This document shows, in pieces, positions 8,076-21,256 of a stretch of DNA of 64,000 nucleotides; the stretch's first letter is position 1, and each line of letters opens with the position of its first letter. The stretch comes from Sphingomonadaceae bacterium (lineage in GTDB: Bacteria > Pseudomonadota > Alphaproteobacteria > Sphingomonadales > Sphingomonadaceae): NCBI GenBank assembly GCA_009926135.1, contig RFPL01000003.1, positions 1 to 64,000 on the forward strand, read 5' to 3'. The notes under the pieces are model-generated. The model did no database searches. It was not told where the DNA came from and saw only the letters and a program-made list of their open reading frames with translations. The translations under genes were made by a program, and so were the position numbers.

Positions 8076-10241
8076 ATGAGCCGCGTCCGCCTTCTTGTCT
8101 TCAACCCGGTGCTGTCGGTGCTCGATTACCGGGTGCCGCCGGGTATAACTGTGGAGATGGGCAATGTCGTGCTCGCTCCGCTGGGGCCACGCCAGGTGCT
8201 GGGGATCGTCTGGGAGCCGGAGCGGCTGGACGGCACCGAGGTGCCGGAGAGCAAGCTGCGCCCGCTGCTCGAAGTTCTGCCCGTTCCGCCGATCGCCGAG
8301 CCGCTGCGGCGGCTGGTCGAATGGACTGCCGATTACTATTGCGCGCCGCTCAATTCGGTGGCGCGGATGATGCTGGGTTCGATGGCGGCGCTGCGCGGCG
8401 GTGGGACCACGACCGAGTACCGCCTGTCCGGCCACGAGCCAGCCCGCCTGACCCCGCAGCGCGCCGCTGCACTCGATGCCCTGCAGGGCGAGCAAGCCTC
8501 GATCCGCGAGCTGGCGGAACTGGCCTCGGTCTCCGATGGCGTGCTGCGCGGGATGGTCAATGCCGGGATGCTGGAGCCGGTGACGGTCGACCTTGACCGC
8601 GCCTATCTGCGCGCCCGGCCGGATCACGCCCAGCCGGAACTGTCGGCAGAGCAGCAGGCCGCCGCCGATCAGTTCGTCGCCGCAGTGGGGGCTGGCAAAT
8701 TCCAGACCTTCCTGCTCGATGGCGTCACCGGTTCGGGCAAGACCGAGTGCTACTTCGAAGCCATCGCGGCGGCGATCCGGGACCGCAAGCAGGTGCTGGT
8801 GATGCTGCCCGAAATTGCCCTGACCGAGAACTTCCTGCGGCGGTTCGAGGCCCGCTTCGGCGTGCCGCCCGTGCTGTGGCATTCCAGCCTGAAGCAGAGC
8901 GAGCGGCGGCGGGCCTGGCGGGCGATTGTTTCAGGTGAAGCCCAGGTCGTCGTCGGCGCGCGCTCGGCGCTGTTCATGCCGTTCAAGCAGCTGGGCCTGA
9001 TCGTGGTCGACGAAGCGCACGAAGTCTCATTCAAGCAGGACGACGGGGTGCGCTACAACGCCCGCGACGTGGCGGTGATCCGTGCGCGGTTCGAGGCGAT
9101 TCCGGTCATCCTGGCGAGCGCCACCCCGGCGCTCGAATCGCTGCAACTGGCCGAAGCCGGGGTCTACCAGAAGATCGACCTGCCCAGCCGCTTCGGCGGC
9201 GCCACCCTGCCCCACATCGAAGTGGTCGATCTGCGCAAGGATGAGCCGGCGCGCGGGCACTGGATTGCGCCGTCGCTGGTCAAGGCGCTGGAGGAGCGGC
9301 TGACGCGCGGCGAGCAATCGCTGTTGTTCCTCAACCGCCGCGGCTATGCCCCGCTGACCCTGTGCCGCCACTGCGGCTATCGCTTCCAGTGCCCCAACTG
9401 TTCGGCCTGGCTGGTCGAGCACCGGCTGTCACGGCGGCTGGCCTGTCATCACTGCGGCCATGCCGCCGAGGTGCCGGACGCCTGCCCGGACTGCCACACG
9501 CCCGATTGCCTGGTCGCCTGCGGCCCCGGGGTGGAGCGCATCGCCGATGAAGTGAGCGGGCTGTTTCCCGAAGCGCGCATCGCGATCGCCACGTCGGACA
9601 CACTCAACAGCCCCGAGAAGATCGGCGATTTCGTCGCCCGCGCAGAAGGCGGTGCGATCGACGTGATCGTCGGCACCCAGCTCGTCACCAAGGGCTACCA
9701 TTTCCCCGAACTGACGCTGGTCGGCGTGATCGATGCCGACATGGGGCTGGAAGGCGGCGACCTGCGCGCGGCCGAACGGACATACCAGCAGATAGCCCAG
9801 GTAGCCGGCCGGGCCGGGCGCGGCGTAAAGGCCGGCGAAGTGCTGATCCAGACCCGCCATCCCGAAGCCGCCGTGATCGCCGCGCTTGCCGCCGGTGATC
9901 GCGACGCGTTCTATGCCGCCGAGGCCGATGCCCGCCGCGATGCCGGGGCGCCGCCATTCGGGCGCTGGGCCGCAATCATCGTTTCGAGCGAGGACGAGGC
10001 CGAGGCGCGCGAGGCCGCCCGCCAGATCGGCGGGGCGCGGCCTGACTTGCCAGACGTGATGATCCTGGGGCCCGCCACGGCCCCACTTTCGCTGCTGCGC
10101 GGGCGCTATCGCTATCGCCTGCTGATCAACGCGCGGCGCTCGGCCCAGTTGCAGGACATCATCCGACAGTGGCTCGGCACGCTGAGCTTCCCGCAGGGCG
10201 TGCGCGTAGCCGTGGATATCGATCCCTACTCGTTCGTATGA
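8076..10241 (+). CDS. priA: Primosomal replication restart helicase PriA
   Basis: Superfamily 2 3'-5' DNA helicase that recognises stalled forks and reloads the replisome. 721 residues: N-terminal DNA-binding domain, Walker A GVTGSGKT at 216-223, DEAH at 312-315, then the zinc-binding insertion with paired cysteines ([13 protein letters not shown] ... CHHCG ... CPDCHTPDC, about 430-475), then helicase motifs V and VI ([19 protein letters not shown]). Full length. The TGA stop overlaps the ATG of the photolyase gene, so the two genes are coupled. Confidence 0.97.
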   Translation: MSRVRLLVFNPVLSVLDYRVPPGITVEMGNVVLAPLGPRQVLGIVWEPERLDGTEVPESKLRPLLEVLPVPPIAEPLRRLVEWTADYYCAPLNSVARMMLGSMAALRGGGTTTEYRLSGHEPARLTPQRAAALDALQGEQASIRELAELASVSDGVLRGMVNAGMLEPVTVDLDRAYLRARPDHAQPELSAEQQAAADQFVAAVGAGKFQTFLLDGVTGSGKTECYFEAIAAAIRDRKQVLVMLPEIALTENFLRRFEARFGVPPVLWHSSLKQSERRRAWRAIVSGEAQVVVGARSALFMPFKQLGLIVVDEAHEVSFKQDDGVRYNARDVAVIRARFEAIPVILASATPALESLQLAEAGVYQKIDLPSRFGGATLPHIEVVDLRKDEPARGHWIAPSLVKALEERLTRGEQSLLFLNRRGYAPLTLCRHCGYRFQCPNCSAWLVEHRLSRRLACHHCGHAAEVPDACPDCHTPDCLVACGPGVERIADEVSGLFPEARIAIATSDTLNSPEKIGDFVARAEGGAIDVIVGTQLVTKGYHFPELTLVGVIDADMGLEGGDLRAAERTYQQIAQVAGRAGRGVKAGEVLIQTRHPEAAVIAALAAGDRDAFYAAEADARRDAGAPPFGRWAAIIVSSEDEAEAREAARQIGGARPDLPDVMILGPATAPLSLLRGRYRYRLLINARRSAQLQDIIRQWLGTLSFPQGVRVAVDIDPYSFV

Positions 10242-11785
10242 GCGTCCTGGTTCCAATCCTGGGCGATCAGCTCTCGCATCGTCTCGCCAGCTTGCAGGGC
10301 TGCGACCGGGCGGACACCGTGGTGCTGATGATGGAGGTGGCTGGAGAGGCCACGCACGTCCGCCATCACAAGGCCAAGATCGCGCTGATTTTCTCCGCCA
10401 TGCGGCACTTCGCGGCAGAGCTGCGGGCAGCCGGCTGGCGCGTCGACTACATTGATCTCGACGATCCGGACAATGCCGGCAGCTTCACCGGCGAGATGAT
10501 CCGCGCGGTCGAGCGCCATGCGCCGCACCTGATCCGCGCCGTCGAGCCGGGTGACTGGCGGGTCGAGCAGGCGATGCTGGACTGGCAGACCTTCACGGGC
10601 TGCCCGGTGGAGATCATGCCCGACAGCCGCTTCCTCTGCTCGCGCGACGAGTTTGCCGGCTGGGCTGCGGGCCGCAAGGAACTGCGGATGGAGTTCTTCT
10701 ACCGCGAGATGCGGCGGCGCACCGGCCTGCTGATGGACGGCAAGGACCCGGTTGGCGGCAAATGGAACTATGACGCCGAAAACCGCTCTGGCCCTCCTCC
10801 GGGACTGAAGGGACCGCCCCTGCCCCGCTTTACGCCGGATGCCGTGACGCAGGACGTGATTGAACTGGTCGGCACGCGCTTTGACCAACACTTCGGATCG
10901 CTCGAAAACTTCAACTGGCCGGTAACCGCTGCCGAGGCGGAACAGGCCGCCGCCGCCTTCCTGACGGACCGCCTGCCAACCTTTGGCCAATGGCAGGACG
11001 CAATGGTGCGCGGACAGGATTTCCTGTTCCACGCCGTGCTCTCACCCGCGATCAACCTCGGCCTGCTCGATCCGCTCGGCCTGTGCCACCGCGCCGAGGC
11101 CGAATATCGCGCCGGCCATGCCCCGCTGGCTGCGGTCGAAGGTTTCATCCGCCAGCTGATCGGCTGGCGCGAGTATATCCGCGGGGTCTACTGGCTGGAG
11201 ATGCCGGGCCTCGCGGAGGACAACTTCCTGGAAGCGAAGCGGCCGCTGCCAGACTTCTACTGGACCGGTAAGACCGACATGGCCTGCCTGGCCGATTGCG
11301 TGCGCACCACGCGCGACAATGCCTATGCTCACCACATCCAGCGGCTGATGGTGCTGGGCAATTTTGCCCTCCTTGCCGGCATTCGTCCGCAGGAAGTCGC
11401 TGACTGGTTCCTGGTGGTCTACGCCGATGCCTTCGATTGGGTGGAACTGCCCAACGTGGCCGGGATGGCCCTGTTCGCCGATGGCGGGCGGCTGGCCTCC
11501 AAGCCCTATGCGGCAAGCGGCGCCTATATCGACCGGATGAGCAATTACTGCGGAACCTGCCGCTACAAGGTGAAGCTCAAGACCGGGCCCGAGGCGTGCC
11601 CGTTCAATTCGCTCTACTGGCACTTCCTGGACCGCAACGCGGACAAGCTTGGCCGCAACATCCGCCTCGCCAATCCTTACGCCACCTGGCGGCGGATGAG
11701 CGAGGACAAGCGCGGCGAGTACCTCGCTAGCGCCGAGGCTTTCCTGGCCACCCTGTCAGCCGCCGATCCTGGCTGGGCGCGGTAA
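10238..11785 (+). CDS. FeS-containing bacterial cryptochrome/photolyase (PhrB/CryB type)
   Basis: Light-driven DNA repair flavoprotein of the FeS-BCP group; the characterised Agrobacterium PhrB repairs (6-4) photoproducts. 515 residues from the ATG at 10238, which overlaps the priA stop. The N-terminal DUF/photolyase-related domain (LVPILGDQLSHRLASL) and C-terminal FAD-binding helical domain are complete. The [4Fe-4S] ligands are visible: CxxC plus a third cysteine 13 residues on (CGTCRYK...EAC, about residues 430-446), the same spacing as PhrB, plus an upstream cysteine in ACLADCVRTTRD. The His-Arg pattern around NAYAHHIQRLMVLGNF is also typical. Confidence 0.92.
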   Translation: MSVLVPILGDQLSHRLASLQGCDRADTVVLMMEVAGEATHVRHHKAKIALIFSAMRHFAAELRAAGWRVDYIDLDDPDNAGSFTGEMIRAVERHAPHLIRAVEPGDWRVEQAMLDWQTFTGCPVEIMPDSRFLCSRDEFAGWAAGRKELRMEFFYREMRRRTGLLMDGKDPVGGKWNYDAENRSGPPPGLKGPPLPRFTPDAVTQDVIELVGTRFDQHFGSLENFNWPVTAAEAEQAAAAFLTDRLPTFGQWQDAMVRGQDFLFHAVLSPAINLGLLDPLGLCHRAEAEYRAGHAPLAAVEGFIRQLIGWREYIRGVYWLEMPGLAEDNFLEAKRPLPDFYWTGKTDMACLADCVRTTRDNAYAHHIQRLMVLGNFALLAGIRPQEVADWFLVVYADAFDWVELPNVAGMALFADGGRLASKPYAASGAYIDRMSNYCGTCRYKVKLKTGPEACPFNSLYWHFLDRNADKLGRNIRLANPYATWRRMSEDKRGEYLASAEAFLATLSAADPGWAR

Positions 11786-11899
11786 TCTGCCCCGACCAGA
11801 AGGGCTAGCCTCAACGCGTCCCGATTTTCCTACATCGCTGCTGCCTGCTAGATTTGCGGCCGCTCTTTCCAATTGTAGTTTGCTGTTTGATGCCCCGGC

Positions 11900-11933
11900 G
11901 GGACTGCACGGCTGTGCGCCCGAATATTTTTTT
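11900..11933 (+). terminator. Possible intrinsic terminator after the photolyase gene
   Basis: An imperfect hairpin (GGG-3 nt-GCAC, loop GGCT, GTGC-1 nt-CCC, positions 11900-11921) is followed by GAATA and a run of seven T (11927-11933). It sits 115 nt after the photolyase stop. The stem is short and interrupted, so the call is tentative. Confidence 0.4.
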
Positions 11934-12014
11934 CGTTACGTGCGCAAATTGCGCCGTTTCCCGAGCGGGACGTGGAAATCTGCGGCTTTCACCGTGTTGG
12001 AAGAAGCGGACGCA

Positions 12015-12032
12015 GTGTCAACTGTGTCAACT
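12015..12032. repeat. Tandem 9-bp direct repeat GTGTCAACT x2
   Basis: Two exact adjacent copies of GTGTCAACT in the gap before the GST gene, 100 bp upstream of its ATG. It could be a remnant of an interspersed intergenic element or a binding site; the sequence alone does not decide. Confidence 0.5.
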
Positions 12033-12131
12033 TCAGCGTAGCGCTGCGCCGTCACGTTTGCGTATTCCATCGGACGGGATGCGTGATACCAAGCCCCTGC
12101 AATTCATCGCCATCGCAAAGGAAACGTCCCC

Positions 12132-12764
12132 ATGCTGACCGTCCATCACCTGCGCATTTCCCAGTCTGAACGGATCGTCTGGCTGTGCGAGGAACTGGGG
12201 ATCGAATACGATCTCAAGCTTTACAACCGCCGTGAGGACAACCGGCTGGCGCCTGACGAGTACAAGGCCCTGCACCCGATGGGGATCGCGCCGGTAATCA
12301 CCGATGGCGACCTGGTGCTGGGTGAAAGCGGCGCGATCTGCGAATATATCGACCGCAAGTATGGTGGGTGCCGCCTTTCCCCCGGTGTCGACGATCCGGA
12401 CTTTGCCGATCACCTGTTCTGGTTCCACTTCTCCAACGGCACCTTCATGACCAATGGCATGATGGGGCTGGTCGCACAGTCGCTGGGTGCCGGGGAAGCG
12501 CCACCCTTCGTGGCCGACCGCGTCGCCAAGGCCTGGGCCATGGTCGAGGCGCGGCTGGGCGAGGCGGAGTTCTTCGGTGGGCGCAACCTGACTCTGGCGG
12601 ACATCATGATGGGCTTCGGTTTGACCACCTCGCGCGCTTTTGGTGGCACTTCGCTGGCGCCCTACCCGAATATTGCCGCCTACCTGCAGCGGATCGGCCA
12701 GCGCCCGGCCTATCAGCGGGCGATGGCCAAGGCCGAACCCGGCATGCCGCCGATGCTCAGCTAG
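12132..12764 (+). CDS. Glutathione S-transferase
   Basis: Cytosolic glutathione transferase fold, 210 residues. The N-terminal thioredoxin-like domain has the bacterial GST start (LTVHHLRISQSERIVWLCEELG), the cis-proline loop GIAPVITDGD and the glutathione gamma-glutamyl contact ES in LGESGAICEYI (about residues 64-74); the helical C-terminal domain ends in LTLADIMMGFGL and the typical Y/WxxRIGQRPAYQRA tail. The stop overlaps the stop of the convergent CPBP protease gene by 8 nt. Substrate unknown. Its company (photolyase, Ada, dienelactone hydrolase) suggests a detoxification and repair neighbourhood, an inference only. Confidence 0.92.
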   Translation: MLTVHHLRISQSERIVWLCEELGIEYDLKLYNRREDNRLAPDEYKALHPMGIAPVITDGDLVLGESGAICEYIDRKYGGCRLSPGVDDPDFADHLFWFHFSNGTFMTNGMMGLVAQSLGAGEAPPFVADRVAKAWAMVEARLGEAEFFGGRNLTLADIMMGFGLTTSRAFGGTSLAPYPNIAAYLQRIGQRPAYQRAMAKAEPGMPPMLS

Positions 12765-13644
12765 GGCGCTGCCACGGGGCGGGAAGCAATTTGCCGCCCC
12801 GGATCGCCAGCAGGAGCAGGACCAAGCCGCCGAGCGTGGCGACAACCATCGCCACGACACTGGCCTCCAGTCCGAAATCTCCGCCGGTCAGCCACTCCGG
12901 GCCGACCCGGCGGGTGATCAGCAGGCCGAGTGGTGCGTCCCCGCCCGAGACTGGGACCGAGAAGACCCACCCCTGCGTGAAGTTCCAGGCGGCGTGAATG
13001 CCGATCGCCAGCCACAGGCGCCGGGTCAGCAGATAGGCCGCGCCGAGCAGTATTCCGGCCTCGACCGCGATGGCAACGCTGGAGAACCAGGTCGCGCCGG
13101 GGTTCATGATGTGCAGCCCGCCAAACAGCGCCGAAGACAAGGCGAGCGCGATCCAGGAACCCAGCCAGGCTTCCAGCTGGCGGAAGACAATGCCGCGAAA
13201 CAGGATCTCTTCGAACACCCCGCTGAATACCGCGAGGCTGAGCATCGACCAGATCGCACCGGCTCCGCGCAGGCCGAGAATCTCGAAACCGCCAAGCAGG
13301 GCGACGATCCCGGTCATCACCGAAAACAGCGCCGTGCCGCCCAGCAGTCCCAGCGTCAGTTCGCGGCCGGCACCGGTGAACTCAAGCTCGCGGTCAGGCG
13401 CGCGTTCGATCCAGCGCTTGTACCCCTTGTAGGCCGCGATGAAGACCGCGGCGAGCACCAGCGCGGCTAGCAACCGGACCGGCGTATTGCGGGCCGCATC
13501 AAGCGCACCGAACAGCTTGTTGACCGCCAGCGAACCGGCCGCGGCGACTGCAACCATCAGCACGAAGCCGATCAGCAGCAGACTGGCCGGATGGGCGACG
13601 ATCCGGCGCAGGCGGCTGGACTGGGTCGGAACTGGCTCGGACAT
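12757..13644 (-). CDS. CPBP-family intramembrane glutamic endopeptidase (CAAX-protease-like)
   Basis: Inner-membrane protease of the CPBP/Abi family, 295 residues with about eight hydrophobic segments. The catalytic motifs are present: EExxxR in FEEILFRGI (about residues 179-187), an FxxxH-type motif in SSALFGGLHIMNPGATW and a later HAAWNF motif. In bacteria these enzymes act in bacteriocin immunity, peptide maturation or unknown roles; nothing nearby encodes a peptide substrate. An inverted repeat 15 bp upstream of the ATG could serve as operator. The 3' end overlaps the GST gene. Confidence 0.88.
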   Translation of the reverse strand: MSEPVPTQSSRLRRIVAHPASLLLIGFVLMVAVAAAGSLAVNKLFGALDAARNTPVRLLAALVLAAVFIAAYKGYKRWIERAPDRELEFTGAGRELTLGLLGGTALFSVMTGIVALLGGFEILGLRGAGAIWSMLSLAVFSGVFEEILFRGIVFRQLEAWLGSWIALALSSALFGGLHIMNPGATWFSSVAIAVEAGILLGAAYLLTRRLWLAIGIHAAWNFTQGWVFSVPVSGGDAPLGLLITRRVGPEWLTGGDFGLEASVVAMVVATLGGLVLLLLAIRGGKLLPAPWQRPS

Positions 13645-13658
13645 TGGAAAACCCCCAC

Positions 13659-13682
13659 AGTGTATTGCAAGGTCAATACACT
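13659..13682. promoter_or_regulatory. 9-bp inverted repeat between ada and the CPBP protease gene
   Basis: AGTGTATTG, 6-nt loop, CAATACACT, a perfect inverted repeat that touches the ada stop codon and lies 15 bp before the CPBP start. On the minus strand it is followed by GTGGGGGTTTT, so it may be a weak terminator for ada or an operator of the CPBP gene. Confidence 0.45.
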
Positions 13683-14739
13683 ACAGCAAGTCTTCGTCAA
13701 TCGCGCCTTCCCGGGCTAGCAGCTTGCGCTTGATCTCCAACCCATAGGCATAGCCACCCATCCCGCCGCCGGTCGCGATCACGCGGTGGCAGGGGATCAG
13801 CACGGCGACATTGTTTGCCCCATTGGCACTGCCGGCCGCGCGAACCGCCTTGGGCCGCCCAACCGCAGCGGCAAGCTGGGCATAAGTGCGCGTTTCACCA
13901 GTCGGAATACGCCGCAGTTCCTTCCACACGGCTTCCTGGAAGGCGGTGCCCTTCACGTCGAGCGGGATGTGAGCAAAGTCACCCGGAGCCTCGACCGCAG
14001 CGACCACTTGTTCGAGCGTGACCGCAAACTCTGCCCCACCCTCGGCCAAGTCGGCATTGGGGAAGCGCGTTTCCAGGGCTTCGCGTCCTTCGTTGAAGGA
14101 CAGGCGGCAAATGCCCTTGTCGGTCGCCGCGACCAGCATCTTGCCAAGCGAGGTCGGCACCACCGCCCAGCGGATCGTGATGCCCTTGCCGCCCTTGGCC
14201 CAGGCCGAAGGTGCCATGCCCAGTCTCTCCTGATTGCCTTCATAGAACCGGCTCGGCCCGGAATAGCCGGCGGCATAGATCGCCTCCGTCACCCGGCCCT
14301 CCCCCGTCAGCGCCTCGACGGCGCGCTCGTGCATCAGCGCGCGGGCATAAGCGGCGGGTGACAAGCCGGTGTGGCGAGTGAAGACCCGCTGGAAATGCGT
14401 CGGCGAATAGCCTGTCTCCGCCGCGAGGGCCGCCAGGGCCAGCGGTTGCTCAGCCGCCTTGATCGCTGCGATAGCGGCCAGCACCGCCCGCTCGTCCCGG
14501 CTGACATCGTCGGGCAGGCAGCGCTTGCAGGGCCTGAGGCCCGCCGCCCGCGCGGCTGCGCCATCGGCAAAGAAGCGGACGTTCGCCCGCGCCGGATGCC
14601 GCGCCGCGCAGGACGGACGGCAATAGATCCCGGTCGTGAGCACGCCGGTCACAAACCGCCCATCAAAGGCCCGGTCGCGAGCGAGGACAGCGGTCCAGGC
14701 ATCATCGGCGTCAATCATCTGATCCATCGTGGCAGTCAT
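13681..14739 (-). CDS. ada: Bifunctional Ada: methylphosphotriester sensor/activator and O6-methylguanine-DNA methyltransferase
   Basis: Adaptive response protein, 352 residues, with all parts in the classic order. The zinc sensor domain has cysteines C40, C44, C71 and C74 (IYCRPSC ... RPCKRC), one of which accepts methyl groups from phosphotriesters; the AraC-type helix-turn-helix follows (about 85-185, with TGYSPTHFQRVFTRHTGLSPAAY); the C-terminal suicide methyltransferase domain has the active-site PCHR in LIPCHRVIATGGGMGGYA. AAGGAG sits 8 nt before the chosen ATG. No alkB or alkA gene follows it in this window. Confidence 0.96.
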   Translation of the reverse strand: MTATMDQMIDADDAWTAVLARDRAFDGRFVTGVLTTGIYCRPSCAARHPARANVRFFADGAAARAAGLRPCKRCLPDDVSRDERAVLAAIAAIKAAEQPLALAALAAETGYSPTHFQRVFTRHTGLSPAAYARALMHERAVEALTGEGRVTEAIYAAGYSGPSRFYEGNQERLGMAPSAWAKGGKGITIRWAVVPTSLGKMLVAATDKGICRLSFNEGREALETRFPNADLAEGGAEFAVTLEQVVAAVEAPGDFAHIPLDVKGTAFQEAVWKELRRIPTGETRTYAQLAAAVGRPKAVRAAGSANGANNVAVLIPCHRVIATGGGMGGYAYGLEIKRKLLAREGAIDEDLL

Positions 14740-14818
14740 GGCATGGCTCCTTAACGAAGCAAGCCTTGCCTGATCTTGCCACGCCGAGCGTCCCGGACCT
14801 TGCGCTCAAACTTGCCGC

Positions 14819-15499
14819 TCAGCCGCCACAAGCCCTGAACAGCATCAGCGTCCGCTCCTTGGCAAGGTCGGCGCTTTCCGGGTGCCAGTCCTTGCGGCGG
14901 TCGGAGTTGAACCCGTGACCGGCTTCATAGACGAATACCTGCGCAGTCGGATGCTGCTTCGCAATCAGCAGCTCGACCGGCGCGAACTCGACGAGGTTGT
15001 CATAGCGCCCGAAGTGGCAGATCGCCGGTGCCTGCGGGGCTTCATCGGCAAAGCGGGTGGCGATGTAACCGCCATAGTAGCAGGAAGCCGCAGTCAGGTT
15101 CCTGCCTGTCTGTGCCATCCGCCAGGCCACCGAACCGCCAAAGCAATAGCCGACGATGAAGACCGGCCCGCCCTTTGCCGCCAGCCAGTCGATACAGGTC
15201 TGGGTATCCTTCAACCCCTGGTCCCAGTCATGCTCCTCGCGCGCAATCTTGACGGCGCGGTCCCAGTCGCTGCCGGTATAGCCCAGCGCGCACCCCGGCT
15301 CCTGGCGATCGAACAGGCCCGGGCTCAGCACTTCATAGCCATCCTCGGCATATTCATCGCACAGCTCGCGGATGTGGTCGGTAACGCCGAAGATCTCCTG
15401 CACCAGCACCAGCCCCCCGCGCCGGTCACCATTTGGCGCGGCGTGATAGACCGGCATCGCGTGCCCATCGGACATGGTGAGTGTGATTGTTTCGCCCAT
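14819..15499 (-). CDS. Dienelactone hydrolase family protein
   Basis: Alpha/beta hydrolase of the dienelactone hydrolase type, 226 residues from the ATG at 15499, which has AGGAAAG seven nt upstream. The Cys-Asp-His triad is readable: nucleophile in GYCFGGSVAW, aspartate in HFGRYDNLVEF, histidine in YEAGHGFNSDRR. The family opens lactone rings in chloroaromatic degradation, but many chromosomal members are general carboxymethylene-butenolidase-like esterases with no known substrate. No ring-cleavage genes are adjacent. An upstream in-frame extension to 15553 is less likely. Confidence 0.9.
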   Translation of the reverse strand: MGETITLTMSDGHAMPVYHAAPNGDRRGGLVLVQEIFGVTDHIRELCDEYAEDGYEVLSPGLFDRQEPGCALGYTGSDWDRAVKIAREEHDWDQGLKDTQTCIDWLAAKGGPVFIVGYCFGGSVAWRMAQTGRNLTAASCYYGGYIATRFADEAPQAPAICHFGRYDNLVEFAPVELLIAKQHPTAQVFVYEAGHGFNSDRRKDWHPESADLAKERTLMLFRACGG

Positions 15500-15547
15500 C
15501 TGCCGACTTTCCTGAATGACTCCTGCCCGCAAAGTCCTAGCCCCACC

Positions 15548-15576
15548 TTGCATCGCAATACAATCGTCGCTATGCG
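15548..15576 (+). promoter_or_regulatory. Candidate promoter of the atpHAGDC operon
   Basis: TTGCAT (15548-15553) and TATGCG (15571-15576) are separated by exactly 17 bp, 80 bp upstream of the atpH GTG. This matches the usual alphaproteobacterial housekeeping promoter layout and lies between the divergent hydrolase gene and atpH. Confidence 0.45.
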
Positions 15577-15656
15577 CGCCCCCGTCCGAGGGGCAGATCT
15601 GCGGGCCATGTCCGCGTCCGCCCCATCAATGCACCCGATGCAAGGAACTTGAGCGC

Positions 15657-17743
<2,087 letters not shown>

Positions 17744-17766
17744 TCCGATTGAAAGGGTAAGGCTTC

Positions 17767-20170
<2,404 letters not shown>

Positions 20171-20175
20171 GCGCC

Positions 20176-20433
20176 ATGGCCCTGCACTTCGAACTCGTCA
20201 CGCCGGCCCGGCTCGTTCGCTCCGAAGACGTCTACATGGTCGTCGTCCCCGGTGCGGAAGGCGAGTTCGGCGTGCTTGAAGGGCATGCGCCCTTCATGTC
20301 GACCATCCGCGACGGCGCGCTGCGGATCTACCGCAGCGAGGGCGCGGCTCCGGAAGAAATCCAGCTCCAGGGTGGTTTCGCTGAAGTCGCAGCGACGGGC
20401 CTCACAGTTCTCGCGGAACACGTCGAGGGCTAA
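20176..20433 (+). CDS. atpC: F1F0 ATP synthase epsilon subunit, short form
   Basis: Epsilon subunit, only 85 residues. The N-terminal beta-sandwich is complete ([41 protein letters not shown] ... [20 protein letters not shown]) but the C-terminal two-helix domain, which inhibits ATP hydrolysis in E. coli and Bacillus, is absent. Short epsilons occur in alphaproteobacteria, where the zeta protein takes over inhibition in some species. Last gene of the operon, followed by a strong terminator. Confidence 0.95.
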   Translation: MALHFELVTPARLVRSEDVYMVVVPGAEGEFGVLEGHAPFMSTIRDGALRIYRSEGAAPEEIQLQGGFAEVAATGLTVLAEHVEG

Positions 20434-20459
20434 GGCTCTCGGCTACTACCGGACAATGC

Positions 20460-20488
20460 AAAGGGCGGCCTTCGGGTCGCCCTTTTCG
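20460..20488 (+). terminator. Intrinsic terminator of the atp operon
   Basis: Stem AAAGGGCG (20460-20467) with CGCCCTTT (20478-20485) around a GCCTTCGGGT loop region, ending in TTTTCGTTTG. It is 27 nt after the atpC stop and is the clearest terminator in the window. Confidence 0.85.
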
Positions 20489-20524
20489 TTTGCCTTGCCC
20501 CATTGATCGCAGGATATTCGTCCA

Positions 20525-21256
20525 ATGATGGCGTTCTACGATACAATCGGGATCGATTACGCCCAATTGCGTCGCCCTGATCCGCGCATTGCCGCACAGA
20601 TCGAACAGGCCTTGGGAGCAGCCAGAACCGTTCTCAACGTCGGTGCGGGAGCCGGGTCTTATGAGCCAGCCGACCGCGTGGTGATCGCGCTCGAACCCTC
20701 CGTTGCAATGATCGGCCAACGCCCTGCCGCTGCCGCATCGGCGGTCCAAGGGACGGCTGAAGCCATCCCCTTCCCCGACAACAGTTTCGATGCGGTCATG
20801 GCCGTACTGACTATCCACCATTGGCCGGACCACCAGCGCGGCATTCGCGAGCTGTGCCGCGTCGCTCGGGACCGGGTGGTCCTGTTGACTTTTGATCCGC
20901 GGGCGCGGCCGTGGCTGACCGACTATCTGCCCGAACTGGCCGCACTTGATGAAGCCGCCATGCCATCGCTCGAAACACTGGCGGAATGGCTCGGCCCTAT
21001 CTCCGCCGTACCAGTGCTTGTCCCGCACGATTGCAGTGATGGCTTCCTCTATGCCTATTGGCGGCGCCCGGCGGCATACCTGGATCCGCGCATCCGCAAG
21101 GGCAGCTCGTCATTCTGGAAGATTCAGCAAGCTGAAGCGGGCCTTGCGCGGCTGGCCGCAGACCTGGACAGCGGTGAATGGGAGCAGCGCTATGGCACCC
21201 TGCTGAACCATGACAGCTACGACGCCGGGTACAGGCTAGTCGTCTCGCTCAGATAG
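20525..21256 (+). CDS. Class I SAM-dependent methyltransferase
   Basis: 243-residue soluble methyltransferase. The Rossmann SAM motif I is VLNVGAGAGSYEP (about residues 36-48), followed by the acidic VIALEPS motif and the GTAEAIPFPDNSFDAVMAVLTIHHW motif II/III region found in UbiE/arsenite-type methyltransferases. The acceptor is not predictable. Its stop overlaps the convergent PhzF gene by 8 nt. Confidence 0.88.
   Translation: MMAFYDTIGIDYAQLRRPDPRIAAQIEQALGAARTVLNVGAGAGSYEPADRVVIALEPSVAMIGQRPAAAASAVQGTAEAIPFPDNSFDAVMAVLTIHHWPDHQRGIRELCRVARDRVVLLTFDPRARPWLTDYLPELAALDEAAMPSLETLAEWLGPISAVPVLVPHDCSDGFLYAYWRRPAAYLDPRIRKGSSSFWKIQQAEAGLARLAADLDSGEWEQRYGTLLNHDSYDAGYRLVVSLR

Larger units (their letters stand above)
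11786..12131. other. 346-bp non-coding gap between photolyase and GST genes
   Basis: No convincing gene: the open frames here lack family character, coding-like third positions or a ribosome-binding site. The gap contains a possible terminator for the photolyase transcript (11900-11933), a tandem perfect 9-bp repeat GTGTCAACT at 12015-12032, and presumably the GST promoter. Base composition is nearer 55 percent GC by eye than the surrounding genes. Confidence 0.6.

Noticed and set aside
7980..8882. N-terminal extension of the transaldolase frame
   Set aside because: The extension is antisense to priA. The GTG at 7979 gives the family N-terminus with a ribosome-binding site.
11854..12138. 94-codon open frame in the photolyase-GST gap
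   Set aside because: No ribosome-binding site or protein character; the product is cysteine- and arginine-rich in a manner expected of noise.
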